In this document: one piece after another, positions 1 through 10,712 of the stretch
Layout: every line of letters starts with the position of its first letter
How positions within the stretch are numbered: the stretch's first letter is position 1
Assembly: GCA_028015205.1 (NCBI GenBank)
Contig: CM051516.1
Coordinates: 48,116,230 to 48,180,229 of the forward strand
DNA from: Mytilisepta virgata
Taxonomy: Eukaryota > Mollusca > Bivalvia > Mytilida > Mytilidae
Direction of reading: 5' to 3'
Length of the DNA stretch: 64,000 nt
The notes under the pieces: model-generated
Told to the model about the DNA's origin: nothing
Database searches by the model: none
The model's input: the letters and a program-made list of their open reading frames with translations, nothing else
Position numbers and translations under genes: made by a program

Positions 1-239
1 AATTTTCACATAATAAACAATGAACATATGTACATGTATTCATGTTTGCAAATAGTCAAATCATAAACCGGTGGTTTGAATGCATCTCCAGTGAACAACC
101 ATAAACATAAGTACCAAACGAATCGCACCATTCAATTTTGCATTCTAACTTTTTTGCACTCTATCAGCAAACAAACACAAATAAGTTTGATATTTTCAGA
201 TTTAAGTCAAGAAATTCCAAAAGAGATATTCAAAGGAGG

Positions 240-460
240 GGAAAATCGATACAACTGACAAACTCCGGAAAACAACGAAGACAATACCAAAATAATACAT
301 ACACTACAATTAAAAACTAAAAACATATGAACGACATTGACCCCAACAAAAAACCGGGGGTAGACGCAGGTGCTGCGGAAGAGTAAGCAGTCTCTGCTTC
401 CTGCAGGACACTCGTCATGCTGCCCATGTTAAATCATGTGTGAGGAAGGGATAACACCTA
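240..460. repeat. Dispersed repeat fragment
   Basis: Contains the run GTAAGCAGTCT..GCTTCCTGCA with neighbouring sequence very similar to 8330-8465, and more distantly to the 3' ends at 2434-2712, 5610-5890 and 28078-28370 (GTAAGCAGTTCCTGCTCC). It lies in the intron after the last visible exon of gene A. Confidence 0.55.
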
Positions 461-569
461 TGGAACGGGTCCATTTTCATTTGGGAAACGGTTTTTTCAT
501 ACCTGTCAACCAAACCATGATAAAATTTTATTTTAACTGTAATCAAACAAGAGTTATTATGTTATGTAC

Positions 570-1206
570 CTTAAAAGGGTCAAAGATAATAATTCCACTC
601 GTGGTACCAAACAAAATCGACACTAGCCAGTCTTTTGATATGCTCGACCCCCACTGTATGCTATAGAGGACTGTGAAGAAAACTCCGGATCCCAGCGAAG
701 CTAATGCCAATCCATATCCAAAGAATATAAAATACCATGGTAACATGGCTCTGTCTTTTTCAAACATTTCCAAACTTAAATCTTGCTTGAGATTTTTCTT
801 AAAACGTCTATTTCTGAAAATAAATCCCAGGATAAATCCTACTGGAAATATCATAGTTGATGTCACAAGGCCAACATACACTTGCTTATACGTTATTTTA
901 AATGGACCAAGTGAAACACCGTGGATACTGATGTTATCGTCCGCTCTGAAAAACATGGCGCTCGACAAAAATGATAACGATATCATTGCTGCAACACAAT
1001 ACAAACGCTGTACGCGTGTAAATCTGCTAAAGCTAGGATTTCCAAACAAAGATAAAAATAAATGATCATCGAAAAGTCTAAATCTTGTTATATAGGAAAA
1101 CAAAGTATTGCCATCTTTGAATTCATCTTGGGCACTGAAAAGATGTCGGTATGTCTTCCCATTCCCTTCACTGTCCGACAGCCAGTCATTACAAAGGAAA
1201 ACATAT
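570..1206 (-). CDS. Polycystin-1-like gene A, exon: end of PLAT and membrane segments
   Basis: This exon encodes about 212 residues. It starts with the end of the PLAT domain (YVFLCNDWLSDSEG), continues through the conserved family motif FTRVQRL, and then has several hydrophobic membrane segments ending at FDPFK. The FTRVQR block and the pattern PWYFIFFGYGLALAS followed by FDPFK are typical of the polycystin-1 family just after the PLAT domain. An acceptor (TTTTTAG) precedes position 1206 and a donor (AAG/GTACAT) follows 570. It starts with one base that completes the threonine codon left open by the previous exon, and it ends in phase 0. The next exon would lie beyond the left edge, so the channel C-terminus of this gene is not visible here. 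Family assignment is firm; the exact gene (PKD1L1, PKD1L2 or another) is not. Confidence 0.85.
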
Positions 1207-2433
1207 CTAAAAAGAAATTGAAAATATTAATTAAGTAGTATCAGATCCATATTACTAAATAAAGAGACTCGAATTTGTGTGTCTCTAGTCTTTCGAGTAA
1301 AATCCATGAATATGCTTTTATAACATAAATGATAAACGCACACTGAAGTTTGTCATCACCGATTTTGAAGATCTTTTTGTTTTTTTTTGTGTGCAATAAA
1401 ATGGCTGTACGTCAGGTTAAAAACAAACGGTTCGAAAGGGTTATTAAAATAGATATAGTAACTTCGTGCCCGCGATTTCGCGATGGTAATCTAGTTATTA
1501 ATAATTATCAAAAACAATAATAACAAGCTCAAAATGTATTTTTAAAAAACAAAAAATATTTTTTTCTGTTATAGTATGTCTTTCCATCATAGCATTTTCG
1601 AATATTCTAATTATTCCGCGATTTCTCTGACGTCAAACGGATTTTTTTTCAAAAATTCTTTCGGACATGAGTTGTCAACACATATATAACACTAGTGAAT
1701 TTTTTGAACGAGATTTGCTAATGTTTTTTCAAATTTGATATTAGTTTTCAGTTGAGATAACCTTATATATTTTGCTTCTGGGACCATAGAATAAGACCAT
1801 ATGAACAATTGTTTCCAAACTTATTGTTTCCCATCTTAAAATTAGACGACTTAAACTCATCATCCATACCAAGCGTTGTTGATTCTCTTTACCGAGGGAA
1901 TGTTTCATAAAATTATTAACTTTTTGAATAGCTGAATTATTTTGGACGTGAAGCATTCAGTCGTATTCGATTAAAGCCAATCCAGAACAGAACAGCAAAA
2001 ATTCCTGGATTGCGCTCTGACTTTCAAAGATTTTAGGCAACTTTTAAAAAAAGACCGTTTGACTTTGGATAACTCTCGAATTACAATCTGCAATATGCAA
2101 TCTACATTCAAATCTACTGTAATCCATTAGATTTAGAGCATTAACATTACTTGGCAAAAGAAGTGAATTGAAAGAAGACAGCACTAGAAATACTCCAAAC
2201 TCCAACGAAAATTGGGAGTGGCAACCTTGTATTTCTGATGAGTCAATATCCTACTACGTTAACAACACCAATCATGTACATTACATGTGGTTAAAATATA
2301 GTGATAGCAGGTTCAATTTTAGTTCATTTTATAGGTTATAGAAAAGAAATTAAATTTGTTTAATTTTGTAATATAAATTTAATTTTTTTAAGATTTTCAA
2401 AAGTCCATTTTCCACGAAATTCAAACACACTTG
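1207..2433. other. Intron sequence, nothing recognised
   Basis: AT-rich stretch between the gene A exon ending at 1206 and the retroelement fragment. Short frames only, with no splice-site or domain support. Confidence 0.5.
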
Positions 2434-2712
2434 TTACAATAGTCTATAAAAAGGACAAATATACCTAAGAGCAATAAAAAAACGCAATCCATTGGACAGA
2501 CAAACCCGGGAAGACAAACGAACAACCACAAGCACAACAAACAAACACAGAAAACTAAAAAACAATGAACAACACGAAGTCCTATAAAAACCAAGAGTGA
2601 ACCCATGTGCTCCGGAAGGGTAAGCAGTTCCTGCTCCGTATACGGCACCCGTCGTGAAGTTCAACAAAGTCGATCCGGGGGAAGTCACAAATCGGTGGAG
2701 GCACATGAAAGG
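2434..2712 (-). repeat. 3' end of a truncated reverse-transcriptase element, copy 1
   Basis: This sequence directly follows, on the minus strand, the reverse-transcriptase fragment at 2713-3243 and is repeated at 5610-5890 and 28078-28370 with high similarity. Shared landmarks are GGACAAATATACCTA, GTAAGCAGTTCCTGCTCC and CACAAATCGGTGGAGG. The shared 3' part with different truncation points is what target-primed retroelements leave. Confidence 0.65.
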
Positions 2713-3243
2713 TTACGACAGTGGGAACAGGTCTAACATCATCTTAGATATTGGAACACTGTAATGGTCAATCAATTCGTGATGACGACCGTAAAATTTC
2801 CTAAGTGATGACATCAACTTATCCCTGATAAAACCCTGGTTAAGAAGCTTTTGTGACAGCAGTAATCCTCTTTGTCGAAAGTCAGGATAACTCACGCATG
2901 CCCTTGAAAATCGGATAAGCTGAGAAACGTAGACGCCATATGCTGGTATATTGCTACTCAAGAAGGGAAAATTAACAATAGGAAAGTTGAAGTCATCACG
3001 TTTGTCATAAAGTTTTGTCTTCAAACGCCCCTCATAGTCTATTTCAAGAAACAAATCCAAATATGAAGTGGACTTTGGTGTATCTGTAGTATCCTTAATT
3101 TCAAGCTCACTGGGGTAGATAAGATGTAGAAAGTCTTTGAATTTGTCGTTATTTAACGACAACACATCATCTATACAACGAAAAGTGAAATTAAAGGATT
3201 GGGCTAGTTTCTTTTTGTTTTCACGTAATAACCTATAAATTAC
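2713..3243 (-). pseudogene. Reverse-transcriptase fragment of a non-LTR or Penelope-like element
   Basis: The minus-strand frame reads LLRENKKKLAQ, then CIDDVLSLNN (the catalytic motif with two aspartates), then YLDLFLEIDYEGRLKTKLYD, FNFPIVNFPF and AYGVYVSQLIRFSRACVSY, and ends at MLDLFPLS. The IDDV motif followed by 'SYLDL..E....G.L.TKLYDKRDDF' is typical of reverse transcriptases in a widespread animal element family. I cannot decide between Penelope-like and LINE-type. It is 5'-truncated: only the end of the catalytic domain is left. It lies in the intron between gene A exons 570-1206 and 4137-4297. Confidence 0.7.
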
Positions 3244-4136
3244 ACGCGATAAAGCAGTAAAATAATAACAGAATAAACAGTTTCGGGCAAAAGTTCAGTA
3301 CGGGTCAACAAAACAGCCAATGTCCTGGGGCCCAGTCAATAACCGTATAATGTAACTTAATTAATATAATAAACTCGAGTACTAACAACCAAAATAGTTA
3401 AAACATGCTTATCTAGGACAGTTGAAGCTGAGGGAAGATTTACTTTACCCGAGGACGTTAAAACCCTACTTTTTTAACCGATTTTCAAAGTTTAAAAATC
3501 GACAATTTTAATTCATGTATCTAAAAGTCATGCCATAGCCGAGCCAATAACTGCTGAGGGAAATGATACCCTGGGTGTAAAAGACATCTAGAGGCGTTTA
3601 CCGCCTCAGAGGTGTTAACATTAACTCAAAGACTGAACTCCTTTCTTGATTGACCTTCTTGATCGGTACTTCAGATGGACAATATAATAATCTAAACATT
3701 ATGGATTGATTTATTGTTGCTTGCGTAATGTCCAGTGGTAAATATTTCATACTTATTCAGAATTCAAACAGGGGTGGAATGGGACACAAAGAGGAACCAA
3801 TTTTGACTGCCACTGTAAAAGAAGGATAGTTGGGTAGGTCGGATAATTTAGCCTTGTGTAGCGGCCATCAACCTAATCATTTAAGAAAACTACAGAAGGG
3901 GTCTTAAGCGTGCAGGGAGCGTGGCATTCTCCAAAAACGTTACCCACTATAGTCTAAGGTAAGGCTTTGCGTACGAGAGTGTCTCCACTTTCCGCCACCT
4001 GGGAACGGGCTAGCCAAGGTAAAACATTACGGAAAAAAGGAATCAATCGATCCAATCATGACCCAAAACACTAAAAATTCATACATCTCATCATTCTTCA
4101 TTAAATGTGAAGACAACATATATTTGTTAGCCTTAC
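3244..4136. other. Intron sequence, nothing recognised
   Basis: No coding signal or repeat found by reading between the truncated reverse transcriptase and the PLAT exon. Confidence 0.45.
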
Positions 4137-4297
4137 GTCTCTCTTGGTTTTCCAGTGCTAATCAGAATCTTATCCAAGAACAGGTTATTATTCTTTCCTG
4201 AATTGTCATGCCATATTTTGACTTGTGTCAAAGGTCCTAATTTTATATTTGTCTTTAAAAGGAAGTTTGAATATTTCCATCGAGTAAGATGTCTAAA
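4137..4297 (-). CDS. Polycystin-1-like gene A, exon: second half of PLAT domain
   Basis: The exon encodes FRHLTRWKYSNFLLKT and then LGPLTQVKIWHDNSG and FLDKILIS. The LGPL..(V/I)..WHDNSG..(W/F)FL signature is the core of a PLAT/LH2 beta-sandwich, the cytosolic domain after the first membrane segment in polycystin-1 proteins, where it is thought to bind lipids or proteins at the membrane. Acceptor TTTTTGCAG and donor AC/GTAAGG are clear. It is entered in phase 0 from the exon at 4636-4806 and leaves in phase 2, fitting the exon at 570-1206. Confidence 0.88.
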
Positions 4298-4635
4298 CTG
4301 CAAAAACAAAACAAACATGAATTTTTAATTTATAAAATGAATTAAGTAACCACTAAAATTAACATTTCGACAGATAATATATTTTTTCGGACAAAAATCC
4401 CTCAATTGGATCAAAAAGTAGTGAAGTTTTTGACAGAAAGGGACACTGCATACCCAGAAACAAACATCCAGATTCTATTATCTCTATATCAATAAAACGT
4501 TCTGTTGATTTTCTATAGTATTTCATCAGACTTTTAATTCTTCACAACATACAACATTTTTCTTTTTATTTTCCATTTTGGGGAATAAAATAATGATACA
4601 TGTACAAAGTATTGTTGTATTAAAATAAAACGTAC

Positions 4636-4806
4636 CAGACCTCTTTTATCAACCAAAGGTCGACACAGCGTTTCTCCGTACCATCCCTTTATTATTATAT
4701 AAGGTATCGATGATAACTTTGCATTCGACCAAAAACCAGTTTGAACAACGATGTAGTACCAGAATTTCGCAATATCCTCGTTATCTGCTAACGGGTGATA
4801 ATGCCA
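4636..4806 (-). CDS. Polycystin-1-like gene A, exon: first half of PLAT domain
   Basis: The exon encodes WHYHPLADNEDIAKFWYY followed by VVQTGFWSNAKLSS and ends at DKRGL. 'PLADN' followed by an aromatic strand and 'V.TG' is the usual start of the PLAT domain in polycystin-1-like proteins, right after the first membrane segment. It is bounded by acceptor CAATTGCAG and donor CTG/GTACGT. It is 171 bases long and in phase 0 at both ends, so it joins in frame to its neighbours. With the exon at 4137-4297 it completes one PLAT domain. Confidence 0.87.
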
Positions 4807-5053
4807 CTGCAATTGAATATTTCACGTGAAAATATTGAACATTTTGATCGAGTTTTTATCTGAATTTTAGTTATTTTATCATTACCGACACTTCAATTGA
4901 AATTAAATACCCGAGTTTTTAAAGCCATAATAACTTTTTATCCACTGCTTTACATATAATTAATTGCCAAAACATTTGTTGCATTTTCGAAATATTTATA
5001 GACATAAAATCGAATGAAATATGTATCAAATATATGATCTTATTTGGTATAAC

Positions 5054-5287
5054 CTTCTCTTCATCGTCATGTCCTAGTTTTTGCAGTATTATGGTTCCAA
5101 TTACTAAAGCCGCCAACAATACAGAATTTACAGCGATAACATATGGATTGTCAGCTACTTTGTCATCAAAATCAGTAAATACGTCCTCAAAATCAATGAC
5201 CTCTGGAGGATACACCATAATTCCAACACCAAATGTTCCGAAAAAGTCGCTCTCAAATATCACTCTAGTTTCTTCTAGATCCTTCAG
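5054..5287 (-). CDS. Polycystin-1-like gene A, exon: GPS-like segment and first transmembrane helix
   Basis: This 78-residue exon reads LKDLEETRVIFESDFFGTFG, then VGIMVYPPEVIDFEDVF, and then a hydrophobic stretch VIAVNSVLLAALVIGTIIL that should be the first membrane helix. In polycystins and adhesion receptors the segment before 'FGV' is the GPS motif, with conserved cysteines and a cleavage site of the HL(T/S) type. Here the position reads FFGTFGVG and no cysteine is present, so self-cleavage looks lost. Acceptor TTATAAG and donor AAG/GTTATA are acceptable but not ideal. Phase 0 at both ends agrees with the neighbours. Confidence 0.8.
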
Positions 5288-5609
5288 CTTATAATTCAAA
5301 GATGTAATGATCAATATATGCACTACCTTTATGGTTATACAATAGCATTTGCTAACGCAACAGTTAATCGACATAAAATAAAGATCTAGGGGGGCGGCTT
5401 TATTTAATTTTGTAAAGTGTTTGAAAAATTATTTTCATAATAAGTCTAAAAGACGCATGCTTGGATATACATCTAGTATATGAAAAACAACTTAATATAA
5501 TAGTTGAACATAATGTGTTTAAAGCATGTGACTAGAATATATGGTATTACTTATCAGTTGTCGACAATATGATTCCCATTTCATACATACGAGGGTTTGA
5601 TTAAATAAG

Positions 5610-5955
5610 TAGGACAAATATACCTATGGAGCAATCCAAAAAAAAAAAACCGTAGACAAAACCCGGGAAGACAAATGAACAACCACAAGCACAACAAATA
5701 AACACTGAAAACACAATGAACAACACGAATTCCTATAAAAACCAAGAGTGAACTCAGGTGCTCCGGAAGGGTAAAGCAGTTCCTGCTCCGTATATGCCAC
5801 CCGTCTCGAATTTCAACAGAGTCAATCCAGTGGTAGTCACAAATCGGTGGAGGTACATGAAATGTTACGACAGTGTGGACAGGCCCAACATCATCTTAGA
5901 TATTGGAACACTGTGACGGTCAATCATTCCGTGATGTTGACCGTAAAATTTCCTA
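5610..5955 (-). repeat. 3' end of a truncated reverse-transcriptase element, copy 2
   Basis: Matches 2434-2800 over its full length. That includes the last bases of the reverse-transcriptase frame (5880-5955), where the match stops because of 5' truncation. It lies in the intron between the exons at 5054-5287 and 6190-6287. Confidence 0.65.
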
Positions 5956-6189
5956 AATGAAATACATTTTGAAATAATGATGTAGTATAATATTATATTT
6001 GTGCCATACACATAAGCCAAAACAAAAGGAATTACATCATGTATAGGAGTGACAAGGCACCCGAACTCGTATGGTTTTTATTATTTCGTTCTCATGTAAT
6101 TGCTGTCGATGTAGGGCATGATATAAGTTATTGACTTACAAATAAACTTAGTTTTATGATATTCAAGTTTTACATATTATTGAACTGAC

Positions 6190-6287
6190 CTTGATCCTCG
6201 ATTCCCATTGATTTTTCTCCAGATTTAATACATATGAAACAGCTCGACCATGTCTGATTTGGTTGTTGGTCATGTTTGTCCACTGAC
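6190..6287 (-). CDS. Polycystin-1-like gene A, short exon between the VWA domain and GPS-like segment
   Basis: A 98-base exon encoding QWTNMTNNQIRHGRAVSYVL and ending NLEKNQWESRIK. The tryptophan in 'NQWES' sits where GPS motifs have '(N/K).W...GC'; the usual cysteine is absent. Acceptor ACGTTAG and donor AAG/GTCAGT flank it. It begins with two bases that complete the glycine codon left by the VWA exon and ends in phase 0, fitting the exon at 5054-5287. Short and therefore less certain alone, but the phase match at both ends supports it. Confidence 0.68.
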
Positions 6288-6508
6288 CTAACGTACAGAA
6301 ACAAAAAAGATATTTGTTTTGTAAAAAGTATTTCAATTAGACAATCGCAATTGATTTTAGACTAATTTTACCATCAATGAAGCAGATTATTATTAAATCA
6401 TTCAATTTAAATTCTTTGAAAGTACAGTTAATTTAGAACCAAATGCAAAAATGGGACAACACGAGCATTACAATACTAACTGTAATATATGTTGATGGCT
6501 TATAATAC

Positions 6509-7057
6509 CTGCACAAATCTGTTCTATCATATACGTAGATAAATTGCCAAGACGATCGAAGTCATCTAATCCGAAGAAATTTGATCTAGTTGGTTTGCTA
6601 GTGACTGTAAGAAACTCATCTTCATCATAATCTTTTATACCAACTCCAACAATTGTCACACCATTGGCCTTTAGGAAAGCTGCCTCAACTTCTAGTAATT
6701 CCCGCTCGTCAGATTTTCCATCTGACAAATATATCAATAACTTTTGTACATTTGGTCGAGATCTGGAAAACATGGTTCTAGCTTCTGAAAAGGCAAGACC
6801 CGTGTTTGTAAAGCCTATAATATATTGAATGGCCATTATCTTTGATTGCAGAATGCTTGTTTTGGAAAAGTCACCCATGTTGAATATAACATCAGCTGTT
6901 GTAGAAAATCTCAACATGCCTACTCGCACTTTGTCTCTACCAATGTCCAGCTGTCCTATCAAGGTTGACAAAAATTGTTTCATTAGCTCGAATGAAGGTT
7001 GCGTTACACTGAGAGACGAATCTACGGCAAATATTATATCGGCTCTTTGCAGGCAAG
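6509..7057 (-). CDS. Polycystin-1-like gene A, exon: von Willebrand factor A domain
   Basis: A single 549-base exon encodes a complete VWA domain of about 180 residues. The first strand reads ADIIFAVDSSLS and supplies the DxSxS part of the metal-ion-dependent adhesion site. The threonine loop is NTGLAF and the distal aspartate is in LIYLSDGKSDE, so the metal site looks intact. The domain ends with FGLDDFDRLGNL and QICA. Acceptor TTTACAG and donor GCAG/GTATTA are good. The first two bases complete an alanine codon begun by the exon at 9173-9635, and the last base opens a glycine codon finished by the exon at 6190-6287. These phase matches put the VWA domain in the same transcript as the polycystin exons. 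VWA domains bind protein ligands; the ligand here is unknown. Confidence 0.85.
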
Positions 7058-7194
7058 CTGTAAATAAATTAAAGAATAAGATTGTTTATTGATAAATGTA
7101 TATTCTGACACTGCTATCTAAATTATGTAGTGTCAGCTCTAATGTCCAGTTCTAGCAAGCGGTCACCTTGTTGGTAATCATACTGTACTGGTTT

Positions 7195-7435
7195 TTATAG
7201 TGTGTTTTATACACCAATGTGTCAGGATAGATAAGGGGGATGTTTGGGAACCCATAACACCGGTTTTAACCCACCATTAATCAGTGTTTGTACCAAGTCA
7301 GACTATCCTGACTCTCTGCTGTGTTCACGTTTGTGATTCGATCTCTTTTATGTTCTTTTTTGTCCGGCGTTCTGTAAGTTGGGTTGCTTTGATTGATTGG
7401 TATGTCATTGTTGACCTTTCCTGTTATCCATTTTG
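7195..7435 (-). repeat. Dispersed repeat, inverted relative to 50695-50940
   Basis: Reading this stretch on the minus strand gives nearly the same sequence as 50695-50940 on the plus strand. Landmarks are AAGGTCAACAATGACATACC, a run like GTCTGACTTGGTAC, and ACACTATAAAA at the end. It lies in the intron between the VWA exon and the exon at 9173-9635. Confidence 0.6.
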
Positions 7436-7529
7436 CTGTTTGTTTATACCAGGTAATGTATTCAGAAAAAGAAAAAAAAACAATGCTATGGATTTCATCT
7501 TTCCGAAAGTCAGATAAATCCTGGATCAA

Positions 7530-8324
7530 TTTCCAAAATTAGAAACCTTGTTGCACATCTACAATTAGTGAAGAACAATATTATAAACAAATAAAACCAC
7601 TGAAACAAAAAATGAATGAGTATTTCAAGAGACAAGGCAAATTAGCAATTTCACCATTTTCGGTCCCAAAATTGGAACCTTTAATCGATTTTCAAATTCA
7701 AAACCTTTTTGCGCATCTACAGATAATAAGGAACAATATTATATATACAAATATATTTGCAAAATCAAAATGAAAAATGGAAGAGGAATTTAAGCCACAA
7801 GCTTAAATTCACTATTTCCGAAATACGACCCTTGTGGGCCCCAAGTTGTGTAAATTAAAATTCTAAAACCTTATTGAACATCTACATACAGTATTTGACA
7901 ATGCTGTAAAGAAATTAAAAGCATTATATGAAAAATTAATGAGGAGTTTAAGTCACAAGCTTTTCCAATTTTCGAAATTCGCCTCCTGTGTACCCCAATT
8001 TATAAAACTCAAATTTCTAAAACCTTATGGCGCATCTACTTATAGTAAGTGACAATACTGTATAGAAATTAAATACATAAAGTTAAAAATGAATGAGGAC
8101 TTTAGGTCACAAGCTTAAATTTCTAATTTTTGAAATAGTCCCCTGTGTGCCTCTATTTTTGAAAATCCAAATTCTGAAACCTTATTGCGTTTATGGCAAT
8201 TCTGTATATAAATTAAATGCATGAAGTTAAAAATGAACGAGGAGTTCTGGAGAGAAGGTCATCTAACGGACGGACAGACGGACCGATTACAAATATCCCC
8301 GAACTTTATTCGAAGTGCGGGGAT
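7530..8324 (+). mobile_element. Pearl-like (Helentron-type) non-autonomous element with about five 157-bp core repeats
   Basis: Five tandem units start near 7547, 7703, 7866, 8022 and 8178, each with ACCTT.TTG...ATCTAC and later CACAAGCTTAAATTT. After the last unit comes a short ACGG-type run (ACGGACGGACAGACGG) and then a hairpin ATCCCCGAACTT...AAGTGCGGGGAT at 8295-8324. Core repeats of about 160 bp, an ACGG-type microsatellite and a terminal hairpin are the known layout of bivalve pearl elements. No coding capacity is seen. It lies in an intron of gene A. Confidence 0.6.
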
Positions 8325-8329
8325 AATTA

Positions 8330-8465
8330 AAAGCTAAAAACATATAAACAACATAGACCCCACCAAAACAATGAGGGTAGATTCAGAGGCTCGGAGTAAG
8401 CAGTCTATGCTTCCTGCAAGACACCTCCATGATGCCCATGTCAAATCCGGTATGAGGAAGGTTGA
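8330..8465. repeat. Dispersed repeat fragment, same family as 240-460
   Basis: Shares with 240-460 the order AACATAT.AAC, GTAAGCAGTCT.TGCTTCCTGCA, GATGCCCATGT and ATGAGGAAGG. Confidence 0.55.
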
Positions 8466-8477
8466 AGATGTCAAATG

Positions 8478-8575
8478 AAATAAAATATTCCTTTGATATA
8501 TGTTATCAGAGCATTTAAAGGTTCTATGAACATGAAATGGCTTTATTTCATATCACCAGATAACATATGTGACAT
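8478..8575. repeat. Imperfect palindrome
   Basis: GAAATAAAATATTCCTTTGA...ATATGTTATC in the left arm is mirrored by GATAACATATG and TATTTCAT in the right arm. Probably a small foldback element in the intron. A second small inverted repeat with arms GATGCGCCTTATTT and AAATAAGGCGCACC is at 8690-8743. Confidence 0.4.
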
Positions 8576-9172
8576 AACATTCACAAACAACGATTTTTTT
8601 ACCGTATTTTTCCCTATTAGAATGCCTTTTTTTGACTTCTTAGAATAGAAATAATTCATCATATACTGTGTTTTTTGTGATTTTACCACAGATGCGCCTT
8701 ATTTACGCGCAAGGTAAAAGTCTTACAAAAATAAGGCGCACCAGAGGGAAAATATTCAAACAAAACATAGTATGTCATGAAATATTTCTTAAATAATACT
8801 TTGTCTTTGATTAAATCCCTCCCACCCCCCCAAAAAATAAAATATTAAAATTACTGTTGGCTGTACTTGTAAAACATCAACGAAAGCATGATTCGTTTTA
8901 TTAATATGACAGCTCCAGTTGTTTATCTTTGTCCCTACCCATACATATTACTATGCATGTACATCGATTCCTTAAATTTGTATGCAAGCTGAAGTTATTT
9001 ATTTTTGTCGGTAACCGTATAAATTGCTTTATTTAGTTGGATAACAGTATTTGTGGTTTCCATGGAAGTAGAAAAAATTCCAAATAAACTTTCTGACAAA
9101 CAGTAAATTTCAATACGTGACAATACATTTGTAGTTCAAGCAAAGTATTATGTTGAACGTTTCAGTACATAC

Positions 9173-9635
9173 CTCCACAATAAATATACAAATCTATTGG
9201 CGGGCTAGGTGGATCTGCCATGATTAACAGTGTTTGATTGTAGAAGTCTGTATATAAATTGTTTGGTGATTCATCTTTCAAGACATTACTGCTTCCGTTC
9301 GTTACAATGTCAAATGTTACATTTGGCGATACAAATGTAGTAGTACATTTCTCAATACCGTCAAAACGAACGCTCATTATACCGGGCTCAGTTCCAAAAT
9401 CAATGTTTGCTCCCAAATTGTCAAACCTATCACCTGTCGCTGATGGAGACCTTATATTGTTTGAGTCATCTTGATGATCCTTAGTATCAACAATAAATTC
9501 AACGGATTTGAATATATCAATATGATTTCCTTCTTCATCTATTAAATATGTCCTGTACACACCCGAGTTTATTTCTTTGGCAAATCCATAAGGGTCTTCA
9601 ATAAAATTATATAAGCTTTCCTCGCCTATTACAGT
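9173..9635 (-). CDS. Polycystin-1-like gene A, exon: ectodomain before the VWA domain
   Basis: The exon encodes about 154 residues, from TVIGEESLYNFIEDPYGFAK to PPSPPIDLYIYCG. The sequence is beta-rich and has likely N-glycosylation sites (for example NVTF and NGSS), suggesting an extracellular position. In polycystin-1-like proteins this region corresponds to the REJ/GAIN-type ectodomain ahead of the GPS. Acceptor TTTCATTTAG and donor GGAG/GTATGT are strong. It starts in phase 0 and leaves one base that completes an alanine codon in the VWA exon. Confidence 0.78.
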
Positions 9636-10481
9636 CTAAATGAAAAATGGTTAGTAATGTGATATATAAATACTACTCACCAATTACATGCAAATATGAA
9701 AGAAAGTAAATAGATACAAGAACCGGATTTTTCTTTAACTTTCTGAAGCCGCCCCTCGCCCGCCCGTACATTGCAAAACTAACAACCATAATTTTTCCCT
9801 AGGAAAATACGGTTATAATTATTCTTAAAATTGAAGTGCAAAATTTTGAAAGGATATGCAATGCTCCTTTATAAAATCATTTCTGACGAAAGCTTGTTAT
9901 TTCTTATTAAGCGTCTTTAATCTAATGTTCCATCTTCACTGGCAGTGATAACTTTTTCGAAATAATATTTATATCATATCAGCTTTTAATGATCCTTTAA
10001 CGCACCAGCTGGCCTTGGGAGGATTTTGTACCATTAACAGTTAGTCAATTCAAACACACGTATCTAATGTGTTTTTTTTTTCGTTTATTGTTTCCTTTCT
10101 TTTGTGGTTTAGAATGTGATTTTGTTTATTGGTTGAGGTTTCTTAATATCTTCATTTTCTGAATTATTATTTTTTTTTAGATATAGTCGTAAGATTTCTT
10201 CCAATTTTTTTTTCAGTGTATACATATTACCATATTTTAAATTTGCTTTTTTCTGAGTATATCTTTTTCTGTTATTTTTTTCTTAGCATGGTATACTTCT
10301 TTTCTTTATTCATAGTTATTCAAAATCAAATACTGCATGAAATATACCCTTAATATATGTTATTTTGTATTGTGAAACATAATCATAGATTCATAATTAA
10401 AGTAAAATCTTTAGGGCCTATCTTCTTCTTTTAAGCTATCTTATATGTCCCTTTATACAGTGTACAATGTATAATAATTAC

Positions 10482-10712
10482 CATGAATATTATGGACATA
10501 TCGGCATAGGAACTATTAGCTGCCAAATTCTCAGGCGTTTGGGGTATTCTAAGCAAATCTAGTATAGATGTCCTGTTAAAAACTTCATGCACTTGCATTT
10601 TCTCAGCTGACAAAGTCAATTCACCATCGATTCTTACTGGATTCTCATCTGCAACTATAAGCCGCATAATTCGCACTAAAAGCTGTTCAATATCCAATAA
10701 CAGTGGTGTTAC
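10482..10712 (-). CDS. Polycystin-1-like gene A, exon: GAIN-like ectodomain segment
   Basis: A 231-base exon, phase 0 at both ends, encoding LLLDIEQLLVRIMRLIV, then ADENPVRIDGELTLSAEKMQ, and ending at SYADMSIIFM. The pattern of a helix, 'G/D E.PV.I....L' and then a beta strand is what GAIN-type regions of polycystins and adhesion receptors show where the helical part passes into the beta sandwich. Acceptor AATTTTTAG and donor CATG/GTAATT frame it. It joins in frame to the exon at 9173-9635. The homology call is by pattern only. Confidence 0.72.

Noticed and set aside
7530..8324. CRISPR-like array because of regular 157-bp spacing
   Set aside because: Units are contiguous diverged repeats without spacers, in an animal genome; explained as a pearl-type satellite core.
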